A DNA stretch of 64,000 nt, taken from Flavobacteriia bacterium. Lineage in GTDB: Bacteria; Bacteroidota; Bacteroidia; Flavobacteriales; Schleiferiaceae. The translations under genes and the position numbers were made by a program. The DNA lies in the NCBI GenBank assembly GCA_013373425.1, contig JABXHW010000032.1, positions 36,460-100,459 of the forward strand. Direction: 5' to 3'. Positions within the stretch are counted from its first letter, which is position 1. Each line of letters begins with the position of its first letter. Under the pieces are notes generated by a model, which saw only the letters and a program-made list of their open reading frames with translations, was not told the origin of the DNA and did not search any database. Shown here in pieces: positions 8,597 to 16,629 of this stretch.

Positions 8597-8820
8597 TACT
8601 GGGTACTGGGTACTAGGTACTGGGTACAAACTACTAGAGAGGACAATTCTTTTGATAGGATTAGGGTCGGACTGGAGGACTGGAGGACTGGAGGACTGGA
8701 AAAATAGACTCTTGGACTAATGACCACAAGGTTACTAGGTTACTAAGTTACCAGACACCAAGTAACCTGCTCACTAGCTCACCAACCTACACTCCTGCGC
8801 TCTTGCGTTCCTGCGATCCT
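8596..8820. repeat. composite tandem-repeat island 1
   Basis: The 239-base gap between ilvE and the convergent gene at 8836 holds no gene and is built from short tandem repeats. In order: heptamer GTACTGG, four copies (one as GTACTAG) plus GTAC at 8596-8627, beginning at the last base of the ilvE stop; octamer GGACTGGA, four perfect copies at 8669-8700; AGGTTACT-type octamers, three copies at 8729-8752; CTCCTGCG-type octamers, three copies plus part at 8792-8820. The same first and last repeat types recur in the gap after 10371. Confidence 0.9.
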
Positions 8821-8835
8821 CAATCCCTAAACCCT

Positions 8836-9405
8836 TTAGGACCCTATCCTCTTCACCACCTGCTTCTCAATTTCCTGATACAGCTTGATGGGTGTCTTCG
8901 TACGCCAAGCTATGTCGTTGAGTTTGCCGCCGAGGATGAAGTATTGATCGAGGTAATAATCTGATATTTCGCGAACTACGTGTTCTCTAGCATTGAGAAA
9001 TGCAATCCATCCGTCTGGGATTTCTTCTAGCCATTCCTCATAATAATCGGCAATGTCCGCATGAAAGTTTAGGACGTTTTCGGCTATGAGTATGAACTTA
9101 TCGATGCCTTGATCGAGCATGAGATCCACAACTTCCCGCTTGAAGATCATTATATCATTTCCCAACACATCGTTCCATTCCCCCATCAATTCAACAATGG
9201 CGTACCCCTTGTCGTAGTCTGCGTAAAGTATTTTGATGAAAAGGGTTTCACTGCCAATATTATCCCACTGTGGATGAATAACATGGTTGTAAATAGAGTC
9301 GGTATAATAGACTTCACTGTTGAAATATCCGTACATCGGCGACTTATCATCTTCGCTTGCGATATATAAATGACGCCAATTGTAGTGAGGTTCTAAATCT
9401 TGCAT
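8836..9405 (-). CDS. hypothetical protein, 189 residues
   Basis: I do not recognise a family. The protein is soluble with no signal peptide or membrane segment, and is rich in aromatic and acidic residues (for example YADYDKGYAIVELMGEWND near residue 61, then DIMIFKREVVDLML). A C-terminal helix-rich part ends in KQVVKRIGS. It is a single-gene unit, convergent with ilvE across repeat island 1 and divergent from the epimerase gene. The composition matches the neighbourhood, with no sign of transfer. It looks like a real gene because the frame is long, free of overlap and has normal amino acid use. Confidence 0.65.
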   Translation of the reverse strand: MQDLEPHYNWRHLYIASEDDKSPMYGYFNSEVYYTDSIYNHVIHPQWDNIGSETLFIKILYADYDKGYAIVELMGEWNDVLGNDIMIFKREVVDLMLDQGIDKFILIAENVLNFHADIADYYEEWLEEIPDGWIAFLNAREHVVREISDYYLDQYFILGGKLNDIAWRTKTPIKLYQEIEKQVVKRIGS

Positions 9406-9465
9406 GGGCCTAAAACAATGCTCTTATATCTTTTGTTTGAAGGACTACAATGTAACACGCAACGC

Positions 9466-10371
9466 ATGAAAAAAGTATTGATAACAGGTGGATCTGGATT
9501 AGTGGGTAAAACACTCACCCGCCTCTTACTTGAGCAAGGCGTTGAAGTTCATTGGCTGAGCACACGAAAGTCGGCATCTTATCCCAATGTGACTATACAT
9601 TATTGGAATCCGTCTAAACTAGAAATGGAAGAAGCCGCGCTTGGTGGTGTTGATACTGTTTTCAATCTCGCTGGTGCCAATGTGGCCATGCGGTGGACAG
9701 AGGAAAACAAGCGCAAGATTATGGATAGTCGCGTGCAAGGCGCGCAAACACTCTACAATTATCTAGCGAACTCAGGTGCTAAACCAAACATCGTTTCTGC
9801 TAGCGCGGTGGGGTATTACCCTTCCGATTACAATAAATTGTATATCGAAAGTGACGCTCCGAACAACGACTTTCTAGGAACGGTAGTCCAAAAATGGGAA
9901 GAAGCTGTAGATCAAATGACCAAGCTCAATCTTCGAGTGGTCAAGCTGCGTATTGGCATCGTACTCGACAAAGGTGGCGGCGCACTTGGGCAAATGCTAC
10001 TTCCTTTCAAGTTGGGTGTGGGATCTCCATTGGGCTCTGGTAAGCAATGGATGCCGTGGATTCACGTAGAAGACTTAGCCCGCATGTTTATCCACCTCGC
10101 AGAAGACTCTTCTGCATCTGGAGCCTATAATGCCGCCGCAGAAAATCAGGTACGCAACAAGGAGTTTGGAGCAAAACTCGCCAAAGCCCTTAATCGTCCA
10201 TATTTCTTTCCTCCCGTTCCTGCATTTGCACTCAAGCTAGTCCTCGGAGAGATGGCCTTCATTGCTCTGATGTCAACTCAAATCTCAGTGGAAAAGGTAA
10301 AGGCTACGGGGTTCGAGTGGAAGCATACCGACTTGCTCGAAGCGTTGGAAGATGTAATAGATAGGTACTGA
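9466..10371 (+). CDS. TIGR01777-family NAD(P)-dependent epimerase/oxidoreductase (YfcH-like)
   Basis: Extended short-chain dehydrogenase (301 residues). The Rossmann motif TGGSGLVG is near residue 7, NLAGANV near 68 and the active-site SASAVGYYPSD near 109 (Tyr-based catalysis); the C-terminal part, LGEMAFIALMSTQ onward, is the DUF1731 tail that defines this family. The substrate is unknown; relatives are sometimes called SulA-like without evidence. ATG 9466 puts the Rossmann strand right at the N-terminus; an upstream ATG at 9400 would add an unlikely extension. The TGA stop lies inside the first heptamer of repeat island 2. Confidence 0.85.
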   Translation: MKKVLITGGSGLVGKTLTRLLLEQGVEVHWLSTRKSASYPNVTIHYWNPSKLEMEEAALGGVDTVFNLAGANVAMRWTEENKRKIMDSRVQGAQTLYNYLANSGAKPNIVSASAVGYYPSDYNKLYIESDAPNNDFLGTVVQKWEEAVDQMTKLNLRVVKLRIGIVLDKGGGALGQMLLPFKLGVGSPLGSGKQWMPWIHVEDLARMFIHLAEDSSASGAYNAAAENQVRNKEFGAKLAKALNRPYFFPPVPAFALKLVLGEMAFIALMSTQISVEKVKATGFEWKHTDLLEALEDVIDRY

Positions 10372-10515
10372 GTACTGAGTACTGAGTACTGGGTACTGGG
10401 TACTGGGTACTGGGACTTGATACTGAAAACTGGATACTCAATACTAGGAGCTAGCGTGCTAACATAATTTTCTGCATTCCTGCGCTCCTGCATTCCTGCC
10501 CTCCTGCGTTCCTCC
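10365..10515. repeat. composite tandem-repeat island 2
   Basis: Heptamers GTACTGA (three) and GTACTGG (four) run without a gap from 10365 to 10413, the first containing the TGA stop of the epimerase gene. After a degenerate stretch (10414-10472) come five TGCnnTCC octamers at 10473-10512. This is the same order of motifs as at 8596-8820. The rest of the gap to 10581 holds only the terminator of the convergent YceI gene. Confidence 0.9.
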
Positions 10516-10520
10516 ACACA

Positions 10521-10554
10521 CAAAAAAACCCCGGCAACTTTCGTCACCGGGGTT
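10521..10554 (-). terminator. rho-independent terminator of the YceI gene
   Basis: On the minus strand AACCCCGG and CCGGGGTT form an 8-bp stem around a 12-base loop, followed by a run of T (seven including the stem end). It lies 28 bases after the YceI stop. Confidence 0.85.
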
Positions 10555-10581
10555 CAACCAACTAACCTAACTCGCTATTGA

Positions 10582-11244
10582 TTACTTCGTTGCAGTAAGG
10601 TCTACTGACAATAGGATGAAGTCATCAATAAGCTGATCTTTAGTCACTCCTTCAATACCTGTTGAAGCGAACATTACGTTCCACTTCTTGCGGTCGATTG
10701 AGAATTGTGGAGTGCTGAACTCTACATTGTTCTCTGTAACATTGATGTTAGCAGGAATCTCGATGTTGTTTGTGGCGTCCTTCATAGTGAGGTTACCTTT
10801 CACGATGTGTGAAGTCTCACCATTTGTGTTTTCCATTACTTCTGTGATTTCGAAGGTAGCCGTTGGATACGTAGAAACTGAGAAGAAATCGTCGCTCATC
10901 AAGTGACCCATCAACTTACCGTAGTCTTCTTCGGTCTTCTCGTAATCCTGAGTGTCCATGCTCTCCATATCGATTACGAAAGAACCACCTACTAGTTCAT
11001 TTCCTTCTACTTGGAAGCTTCCTTCCTTCACTTTGATGGTGCCGTCGTGGCCCCAATCAACGTTTGTTTTGAAACCTCTCCAGCTGATCATACCAGCGTC
11101 AGCAGATACATTGTACTTCTCTGCAGTTTCAACATTTGCTACTTCTTGTGCTTCAGTAGTGTTAGCTTCTTGCTCAGATGCATTGTTACAAGCAACCGCA
11201 GTTACAGTTAATGCAGCTAGGGCGAAAATTTTTGCTGTTTTCAT
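10582..11244 (-). CDS. YceI-family lipoprotein
   Basis: Lipocalin-like YceI domain protein (220 residues from ATG 11244), a family that binds isoprenoid-type lipids. Signal peptide MKTAKIFALAALTVTAVACNN with lipobox Cys near residue 19, then an acidic linker, then the YceI barrel from about residue 45: ISWRGFKTNVDWGHDGTIKVKEGSF, later GNLTMKDATNNIEIPANINV and FSIDRKKWNVMF. The longer frame to 11271 would bury the signal peptide and runs into the promoter. It is a single-gene unit with its own promoter and terminator. No ubiquinone or cytochrome b561 partner is nearby. Confidence 0.88.
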   Translation of the reverse strand: MKTAKIFALAALTVTAVACNNASEQEANTTEAQEVANVETAEKYNVSADAGMISWRGFKTNVDWGHDGTIKVKEGSFQVEGNELVGGSFVIDMESMDTQDYEKTEEDYGKLMGHLMSDDFFSVSTYPTATFEITEVMENTNGETSHIVKGNLTMKDATNNIEIPANINVTENNVEFSTPQFSIDRKKWNVMFASTGIEGVTKDQLIDDFILLSVDLTATK

Positions 11245-11273
11245 TGTTCTTGGTTCTAAGTGATTAGACATGG

Positions 11274-11281
11274 CAAAGATA
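11274..11281 (-). promoter_or_regulatory. Bacteroidota -7 element for the YceI gene
   Basis: Reads TATCTTTG on the minus strand (full TAnnTTTG match), about 30 bases before ATG 11244, with TTG at 11298-11300 as a possible -33 element. Confidence 0.65.
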
Positions 11282-11381
11282 ACAACAAAAGTTCATTCAA
11301 TGTTTAAACATTGTTAAAAATTGTTAGAACACCGATGTTTAGACACTTACACACTTGACTGGAATTTTTAATTTATTTATA

Positions 11382-11402
11382 TTGATATCGTTTTAATATC
11401 AA
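11382..11402. promoter_or_regulatory. 21-bp palindromic operator before the SPFH-RHH operon
   Basis: TTGATAT (11382-11388) and its exact inverse ATATCAA (11396-11402) are separated by seven bases, and lie 11 bases before the SPFH start. The position overlaps the expected core promoter or transcription start. Ribbon-helix-helix repressors bind this kind of short palindrome, and the operon's third gene encodes such a protein, so autoregulation is inferred. Confidence 0.6.
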
Positions 11403-11413
11403 ACTAAATACAA

Positions 11414-12268
11414 ATGGAAAAATCAATCAAAGCGCCTTCTGGCTGGTTAGGGGTCTTAATGCAAATCGCCCTAATCGTATTATCCGTCGTTTCCTTTAAA
11501 ATAGGAGGCGCAGCTGCATTCAGCACTATACCTTTGGGTCTGCTCTTCTTCGTTGCCCTATTCGGTTATGCGGTAATCAACCCAAATGAATCACTCGTAC
11601 TCACCTTCTTCGGTGACTATAGAGGTACCATCAAAGCCAATGGCTTCTTCTGGGTAAACCCATTAATGGTGAAAAAGAAGGTTTCCTTGCGTGCGAGAAA
11701 CCTAGACAGTGATCCTATTAAAGTGAATGACAAGCTGGGTAACCCTATTATGATTGGAGTTGTACTCGTATGGAAAGTAAAAGACACCTTTAGTGCAAGC
11801 TTTGAGGTGAACGACTTCGTGGAGTTCGTATACGTTCAAACCGATGCGGCCATCCGTAAACTGGCTACCTCCTACCCTTACGACAACTTCGATGACGACG
11901 AATCGGATATCTGTTTGAGAAGCGATATTGAAGAGGTAAACGACTTGCTTGAAAATGAAATCACAGAGCGCCTGGCCATTGCCGGTATCGAAGTGATGGA
12001 AGCGCGAATCTCGCACCTCGCATATGCTTCTGAAATCGCTGGAGCCATGCTTCAACGTCAACAAGCCACTGCCGTAGTTGCCGCGAGAAGAAGAATTGTT
12101 GAAGGTGCGGTGGGCATGGTAGAACTCGCCCTAGATGACCTCAGCAAGAAAGAGATTTTAACCTTGGATGATGAAAAGAAAGCAGCAATGGTAAGTAATT
12201 TAATGGTCGTCCTTTGCTCTGAAAGATCTGCATCACCCGTTGTGAATACCGGAACACTATATCAATAA
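11414..12268 (+). CDS. SPFH/prohibitin-domain membrane protein
   Basis: Stomatin/prohibitin/flotillin-like protein (284 residues) expected to form oligomers on the inner membrane. Seen: two hydrophobic segments at about residues 12-32 and 38-57, then VINPNESLVLTFFGDYRGT, the start of the SPFH domain, through VKDTFSASFEVNDFVEFVYVQTDAAIRKLA, then an Ala/Arg-rich helical region (MLQRQQATAVVAARRRIVEGAV near 214) and a short tail. The gene is the first of three overlapping or closely spaced genes (SPFH, PH-like membrane protein, ribbon-helix-helix protein), which argues for a self-contained unit. The function of this bacterial set is not established. Confidence 0.85.
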   Translation: MEKSIKAPSGWLGVLMQIALIVLSVVSFKIGGAAAFSTIPLGLLFFVALFGYAVINPNESLVLTFFGDYRGTIKANGFFWVNPLMVKKKVSLRARNLDSDPIKVNDKLGNPIMIGVVLVWKVKDTFSASFEVNDFVEFVYVQTDAAIRKLATSYPYDNFDDDESDICLRSDIEEVNDLLENEITERLAIAGIEVMEARISHLAYASEIAGAMLQRQQATAVVAARRRIVEGAVGMVELALDDLSKKEILTLDDEKKAAMVSNLMVVLCSERSASPVVNTGTLYQ

Positions 12269-12798
12269 TGAGAACATTTATCAGCGTTCAACGCATGCCT
12301 TCCTGGATGCTACTCCTCCTTTTCGTGAGTGCAGTCGTACCTATCCTCATCATCTTCGGTGTGGGATACAACGAATACACACTTTATCGAGAAACGGGCG
12401 AAATCAGTCCGGAGCTAGAAGAGATGCTACAGGCGCTTGTGATAATACTCATCACCTACATATCCATCTACTTCGTTTTATTCCTTCCTCCTCTGAAGGT
12501 TCGTATCAACCACGAAGGGATCCATTACTTCTGTTTTCCCTATTTGAGGAAAGGCAAGAGTATATCCTGGCAAGAAATCAAGAACGTAGAAATAGTGCAC
12601 GTAAATCCACTCGGTGATTTTGGAGGTTGGGGTTATCGCGCAACGTGGAAAGGAAACAAGGGATACATTCTCAAAAGTGGACCGGCTATTAAGATTGAAA
12701 GAAAAGCAAGCGACAAAACGATGACGCTTACCATCAATCAGGCGGAACAAGCGCAACGCGTTCTCAATCATTATCTGCAAAAACAGGAAGCACAATAG
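12268..12798 (+). CDS. two-TM membrane protein with PH-like domain
   Basis: A 176-residue protein with membrane segments at about 12-33 and 50-70, followed by a cytoplasmic beta-rich domain (VRINHEGIHYFCFPYLRKGKSISWQEIKNVEIV) that resembles bacterial PH-like domains in pattern. This is a fold guess from the sequence pattern only. The start overlaps the SPFH stop by one base (TAATG) and the RHH gene follows by 2 bases, so it very likely works with the SPFH protein. Confidence 0.7.
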   Translation: MRTFISVQRMPSWMLLLLFVSAVVPILIIFGVGYNEYTLYRETGEISPELEEMLQALVIILITYISIYFVLFLPPLKVRINHEGIHYFCFPYLRKGKSISWQEIKNVEIVHVNPLGDFGGWGYRATWKGNKGYILKSGPAIKIERKASDKTMTLTINQAEQAQRVLNHYLQKQEAQ

Positions 12799-12800
12799 AG

Positions 12801-12953
12801 ATGGCAAAGAAAAAGGCATTTGCGCTTCGACTTGATCCCGCTGTTCATGCAGCTCTTGAAAAATGGGCTGCTGATGAGTTTCGGAGCGCGAATGGTCAAA
12901 TAGAATACCTACTTCACAAAGCACTAAAAGAAGCAGGGAGATTACCTAAGTGA
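12801..12953 (+). CDS. Arc-type ribbon-helix-helix DNA-binding protein, 50 residues
   Basis: Small basic protein, MAKKKAFALRLDP at the N-terminus followed by two helices (AVHAALEKWAADEF and NGQIEYLLHKALKEAG). A short strand with alternating basic/hydrophobic residues followed by two helices and the R-S-x-N-G-Q-I-E turn is the Arc/MetJ ribbon-helix-helix pattern. Such proteins bind short palindromes as dimers of dimers. It ends the SPFH operon and probably represses it through the palindrome at 11382-11402. A toxin-antitoxin role is not supported, since neither upstream protein looks like a toxin. Confidence 0.75.
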   Translation: MAKKKAFALRLDPAVHAALEKWAADEFRSANGQIEYLLHKALKEAGRLPK

Positions 12954-12960
12954 TGAACAA

Positions 12961-13000
12961 TGAGGGGTTACCAAGGTGTTTTGTACCTTGGAATTCCTCA
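12961..13000. repeat. inverted repeat between the RHH gene and the BNR gene
   Basis: CCAAGGT (12971-12977) pairs with ACCTTGG (12985-12991) around a 7-base loop, and TGAGG (12961-12965) with CCTCA (12996-13000) outside an internal loop. No T-run follows on either strand, so it is not a standard terminator. The right arm TACCTTGG is one change from the TAnnTTTG promoter box and may be the -7 element of the gene at 13022, which would make the palindrome an operator. Confidence 0.55.
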
Positions 13001-13021
13001 TCACGTTAACACAATCTACCC

Positions 13022-16000
13022 ATGCGCAAACTGCTACTCGGGATTGCATTCCTATGCTTCCCTTTCTTCTCAAAAGCACAAAGCACCACTGATTTACAAG
13101 TCGAGCGACTCGGCGAAATGGAATGGCGAAATATCGGTCCACACAGAGGAGGCCGATCGTGTGCCGTGACAGGAGTTCCCGGTGAGCCCCAACATTTCTA
13201 TTTTGGATCCACGGGTGGCGGAGTTTGGAAATCCAATGACGGAGGCAACTCCTGGGAAAACATTTCAGACGGATTCTTTGGAGGCTCAGTAGGTGCGATT
13301 GCTGTTGCACCATCCGACCACAACATCATCTATGTTGGCATGGGCGAAGAAACCGTTCGTGGAAACGTCAGCAGTGGCGATGGTGTATGGAAAAGTACCG
13401 ATGCGGGGCAGACATGGACTCACATTGGTCTCGAGGCTACCAAGCACATTGGACGAATTCGCGTACATCCGCATGACCCGAACACCGTGTATGTAGCTGC
13501 TATGGGTGACTTATATAAGGATACCCCAGAGCGTGGAGTCTACAAGAGTACGGATGGCGGAATGACGTGGACAAGAGCACTATTCGCCAATTCAAGTGCT
13601 GGAGCGGTGGACTTGGCATTCGACCCGTTCAATCCTCGTCATGTTTATGCATCCACCTGGAAGATTAGACGAACTCCGTGGTCACTTTCCAGCGGTGGAG
13701 AAGGCTCTGCCCTTTGGAAGAGTACGGATGAAGGTCAGACTTGGGAAGAAATCTCAACGAACAACGGATTCGCTTCACAAACTTTGGGCATTATTGGGAT
13801 CGCACCGAGCCCAGCTCAAAGAGGTCGACTTTACGCCATGGCGGAGGCCGCAGATGGTGGACTCTTCGTCAGTGATGATTACGGTGAAAATTGGAGAAAG
13901 GTCAATGAAGATCGCAGTCTCCGTCAAAGAGCATGGTACTACACGCGCATCTACGCTGATCCGCAGATCGCAGATAGAGTGTATGTGATGAACGTGCAGT
14001 TCCATGTTTCCAATGACGCCGGAGCTTCGTTCACCCGCAAGTCTACTCCTCACGGCGACCATCACGATTTATGGATTGCTCCAGAAGACAACAGCCGATT
14101 AATTGTTGGCGACGACGGTGGTGCTCAAGTAAGCTACGATGCAGCAGAAAACTGGACCACATACATGAATCAGCCCACGGCGCAGTTCTACAGAGTAACC
14201 ACAGACAATAGCTTCCCGTTCCGAATCTATGGAGCACAGCAGGACAATTCAACTGTACGCATCGACCATAGAAGTGGAGGAGCGCTAATTGGAGAAGACA
14301 GCTGGGAATCGACCGCCGGAGGTGAAAGTGCCCACTTGGCCGTGAAGCCAGATGATAAGGATGTGGTGATTGGAGGGTCTTATGGAGGATTTCTCACACG
14401 TGTGAACCATCGCACTGAAACCTCGCAGACCATTCATGTTTGGCCAGTCAATCCATTGGGCCATGGTGTGGAAGACATGAAATATCGCTTTCAGTGGAAC
14501 TTCCCCGTGTTCTACAGTCCGCATAATCCCGATGTATTGTACACGGCTTCTCAACACCTTCACCGAAGCACAGATGGCGGACGCTCTTGGGAAGTTATCT
14601 CTCCAGATTTGACGACAAACGACCCTGACAAACAAAAGTCGAGTGGTGGTCCGATTACACAGGACAACACAGGAGTTGAGTACTATTGCACCATTTTCGC
14701 TGCTCTTGAATCCCGCCGTGAGCAAGGAGTTCTGTGGACAGGATCCGATGATGGCAAGGTTCACATCTCAAGAGATAACGGTGAAAGTTGGACCGACGTA
14801 ACACCGCGTAATTTACCAGCTTGGATGCGTATCAACAGCATCGAGGAAGACCCTCACAACAATGGAGGTTTGTACTTAGCTGGTACTCGTTATCAATTGG
14901 GAGATTATCAACCCTACCTCTATTACACCAGCGACTATGGTGCCTCGTGGCAGCGCATTGATAGAGGAATTGATAGAAATCACTTTACCAGAGTAGTTCG
15001 GGCAGATCCGAACCGAGAAGGCGTTCTCTATGCCGGAACAGAGAACGGACTCTACCTCAGCATTGACAATGGCGATAGCTGGATTAGCTGGCAGCAGAAT
15101 TTACCTGTTGTCCCCATTACCGACTTGACCATCAAAGACCTTCATTTAATTGCTGCTACCCAAGGCAGAAGTTTTTGGGTGCTCGATGATTTGAGCCCCA
15201 TTCACCAGTGGAGCGATGAACTAGCAGAACAAAACCTCATAGCTTATCAACCCAATCGCAGTTGGCTAATGGAAGGCAACCGCGTCTCAGAGCGCAGAAC
15301 GGCGGGACAGAACCCACACCCTGGTATCAGCATTCCCTATTACATCGACAAAATGGATACTGGAGCCGAGTACTTGGTGAAAATCATTGATGAGAATGGC
15401 AATCACGTTAGAACATTTTCTAGCACAAGTACCGATCGTCAGAATAAATGGAATCCTGAAGAAGGTGCTGGACTGTTCAATTGGGACCTCCGTTATGAAG
15501 GCGCTGTTCGAATCCCGGGAATGATATTGTGGTGGAGTTTCCTCGACGGTCCTACAGCCGTTCCAGGAACCTACACTTTCCGATTCATCACAGGAAATGA
15601 TTCTACAGAAATTGAAGCTGAATTAGAAGCCGACCCACGCTGGGAAGCGAGTCAAGAAGACCTAGAAATGCAGTTCGAGTTTTTGAAGACCATTCGCGAC
15701 CGAATGACTGAAATGCACGAAACTATCTTGGCCATTCGTACGCTTCGCGATCAAATCAATTTGGTCGTATCCAATGTAAATGATGATGAACTCATTGCTC
15801 AGGCAGATGCTATCAACGAGAAGATCACTGGGGTTGAAGAGGCCTTCTATCAAACTAAGAACAGAAGTGCACAAGATCCTTTGAACTTCCCGATTCGCCT
15901 CAATAACCAATGGGGACACTTAGGAAGCTTGGCGTCTATCGGCCTCCAACGTCCAACTCAATCCATGTACGACGCGATGGCTGAACTCGAAGCGCAGATT

Positions 16001-16105
16001 GATGCACAAATGGCCATATACAACGAAGTGCTGGAAAGCGATATTCCAGCACTGAACGTTGCCTTGCGCGATGCACAAGTAGAATATATCGGAACGCAGG
16101 ACTAG
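13022..16105 (+). CDS. secreted BNR/Asp-box beta-propeller protein, VPS10/sortilin-like
   Basis: Large (1027 residues) exported protein. Signal peptide MRKLLLGIAFLCFPFFSKAQ, then many Asp-box/BNR repeats of the SxDxGxTW form (WKSTDAGQTW, YKSTDGGMTW, WKSTDEGQTWEE, VSDDYGENWRK, RSTDGGRSWEV, SRDNGESWTD, SIDNGDSWISW), which build one or two seven- to ten-bladed propellers to about residue 720, then a beta domain and a C-terminal helical region (about 860-980). Relatives are called glycosyl hydrolase, but I see no catalytic triad of a known sialidase, so enzymatic function is unproven. There is no Por sorting domain. The 3' end overlaps the convergent gene by 4 bases. Confidence 0.85.
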   Translation: MRKLLLGIAFLCFPFFSKAQSTTDLQVERLGEMEWRNIGPHRGGRSCAVTGVPGEPQHFYFGSTGGGVWKSNDGGNSWENISDGFFGGSVGAIAVAPSDHNIIYVGMGEETVRGNVSSGDGVWKSTDAGQTWTHIGLEATKHIGRIRVHPHDPNTVYVAAMGDLYKDTPERGVYKSTDGGMTWTRALFANSSAGAVDLAFDPFNPRHVYASTWKIRRTPWSLSSGGEGSALWKSTDEGQTWEEISTNNGFASQTLGIIGIAPSPAQRGRLYAMAEAADGGLFVSDDYGENWRKVNEDRSLRQRAWYYTRIYADPQIADRVYVMNVQFHVSNDAGASFTRKSTPHGDHHDLWIAPEDNSRLIVGDDGGAQVSYDAAENWTTYMNQPTAQFYRVTTDNSFPFRIYGAQQDNSTVRIDHRSGGALIGEDSWESTAGGESAHLAVKPDDKDVVIGGSYGGFLTRVNHRTETSQTIHVWPVNPLGHGVEDMKYRFQWNFPVFYSPHNPDVLYTASQHLHRSTDGGRSWEVISPDLTTNDPDKQKSSGGPITQDNTGVEYYCTIFAALESRREQGVLWTGSDDGKVHISRDNGESWTDVTPRNLPAWMRINSIEEDPHNNGGLYLAGTRYQLGDYQPYLYYTSDYGASWQRIDRGIDRNHFTRVVRADPNREGVLYAGTENGLYLSIDNGDSWISWQQNLPVVPITDLTIKDLHLIAATQGRSFWVLDDLSPIHQWSDELAEQNLIAYQPNRSWLMEGNRVSERRTAGQNPHPGISIPYYIDKMDTGAEYLVKIIDENGNHVRTFSSTSTDRQNKWNPEEGAGLFNWDLRYEGAVRIPGMILWWSFLDGPTAVPGTYTFRFITGNDSTEIEAELEADPRWEASQEDLEMQFEFLKTIRDRMTEMHETILAIRTLRDQINLVVSNVNDDELIAQADAINEKITGVEEAFYQTKNRSAQDPLNFPIRLNNQWGHLGSLASIGLQRPTQSMYDAMAELEAQIDAQMAIYNEVLESDIPALNVALRDAQVEYIGTQD

Positions 16106-16629
16106 AAGTTCACGCGCAAACCGACCGTGGATGAGAATCCACCTGTAATAGAAACCTCAAAGGGAGTCACATCTTGGAAACCGCTGTGGCTCCCTAATTC
16201 AATGAAATAAGACACGGGCGACTGTCCAGAAGCAGCCGTGTTGAATTCGAATCCAAATCCACCAGTGGCTCCAAACTGCCCTGTGCTCCACGAATCGGGG
16301 CCAGATATGAGGTAGCAAGCTCGGGCAAAACCGTACATTTCAAACCAATTCGCTATTTGACCTGCTTTTGAACGCAAACCGAGCTCTAGCATTTGGTAGC
16401 TGTCCCAAGCATTTTCATACAGAAAGTAGTTAGATCTCCATTGAGATTGAAAAGCAGCATCGATAGTGATAACCCCGAAGAACTCTGGTCCAGAGACATT
16501 GACTCCAACGCCGAAGTCGCCGCCCCAATCACTGAGCTGAAAACCGATTCCGAAATTGTCTCTTTTCTCCTGTGCGTAAGCTGTGGAGAACAGAGAGAGC
16601 AAAAGTGTAAGTGTGAGTAGTTTTTTCAT
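16102..16629 (-). CDS. predicted small outer-membrane beta-barrel protein
   Basis: A 175-residue exported protein: signal peptide MKKLLTLTLLLSLFSTAYAQ, then alternating hydrophobic strands and Gly-rich turns (GIGFQLSDWGGDFGVGVNVSG, GFGFEFN) ending in VGLRVNF with a terminal Phe, the usual end of an outer-membrane barrel. The start overlaps the stop of the HTH regulator by 4 bases (ATGA), so it is the last gene of a three-gene operon. Function unknown. Confidence 0.7.
   Translation of the reverse strand: MKKLLTLTLLLSLFSTAYAQEKRDNFGIGFQLSDWGGDFGVGVNVSGPEFFGVITIDAAFQSQWRSNYFLYENAWDSYQMLELGLRSKAGQIANWFEMYGFARACYLISGPDSWSTGQFGATGGFGFEFNTAASGQSPVSYFIELGSHSGFQDVTPFEVSITGGFSSTVGLRVNF

Noticed and set aside
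8596..8820. CRISPR array
   Set aside because: Units are 7-8 bases with no spacers and change along the array; no cas genes are in the window.
12801..12953. Antitoxin of a toxin-antitoxin pair
   Set aside because: The RHH protein follows an SPFH and a PH-like membrane gene; neither looks like a toxin.
12961..13000. Terminator of the SPFH operon
   Set aside because: A hairpin is present but there is no T run on either strand.
13022..16105. Sialidase or other named glycosidase
   Set aside because: Asp-box repeats show a propeller but no sialidase Arg triad or other catalytic set was identified.
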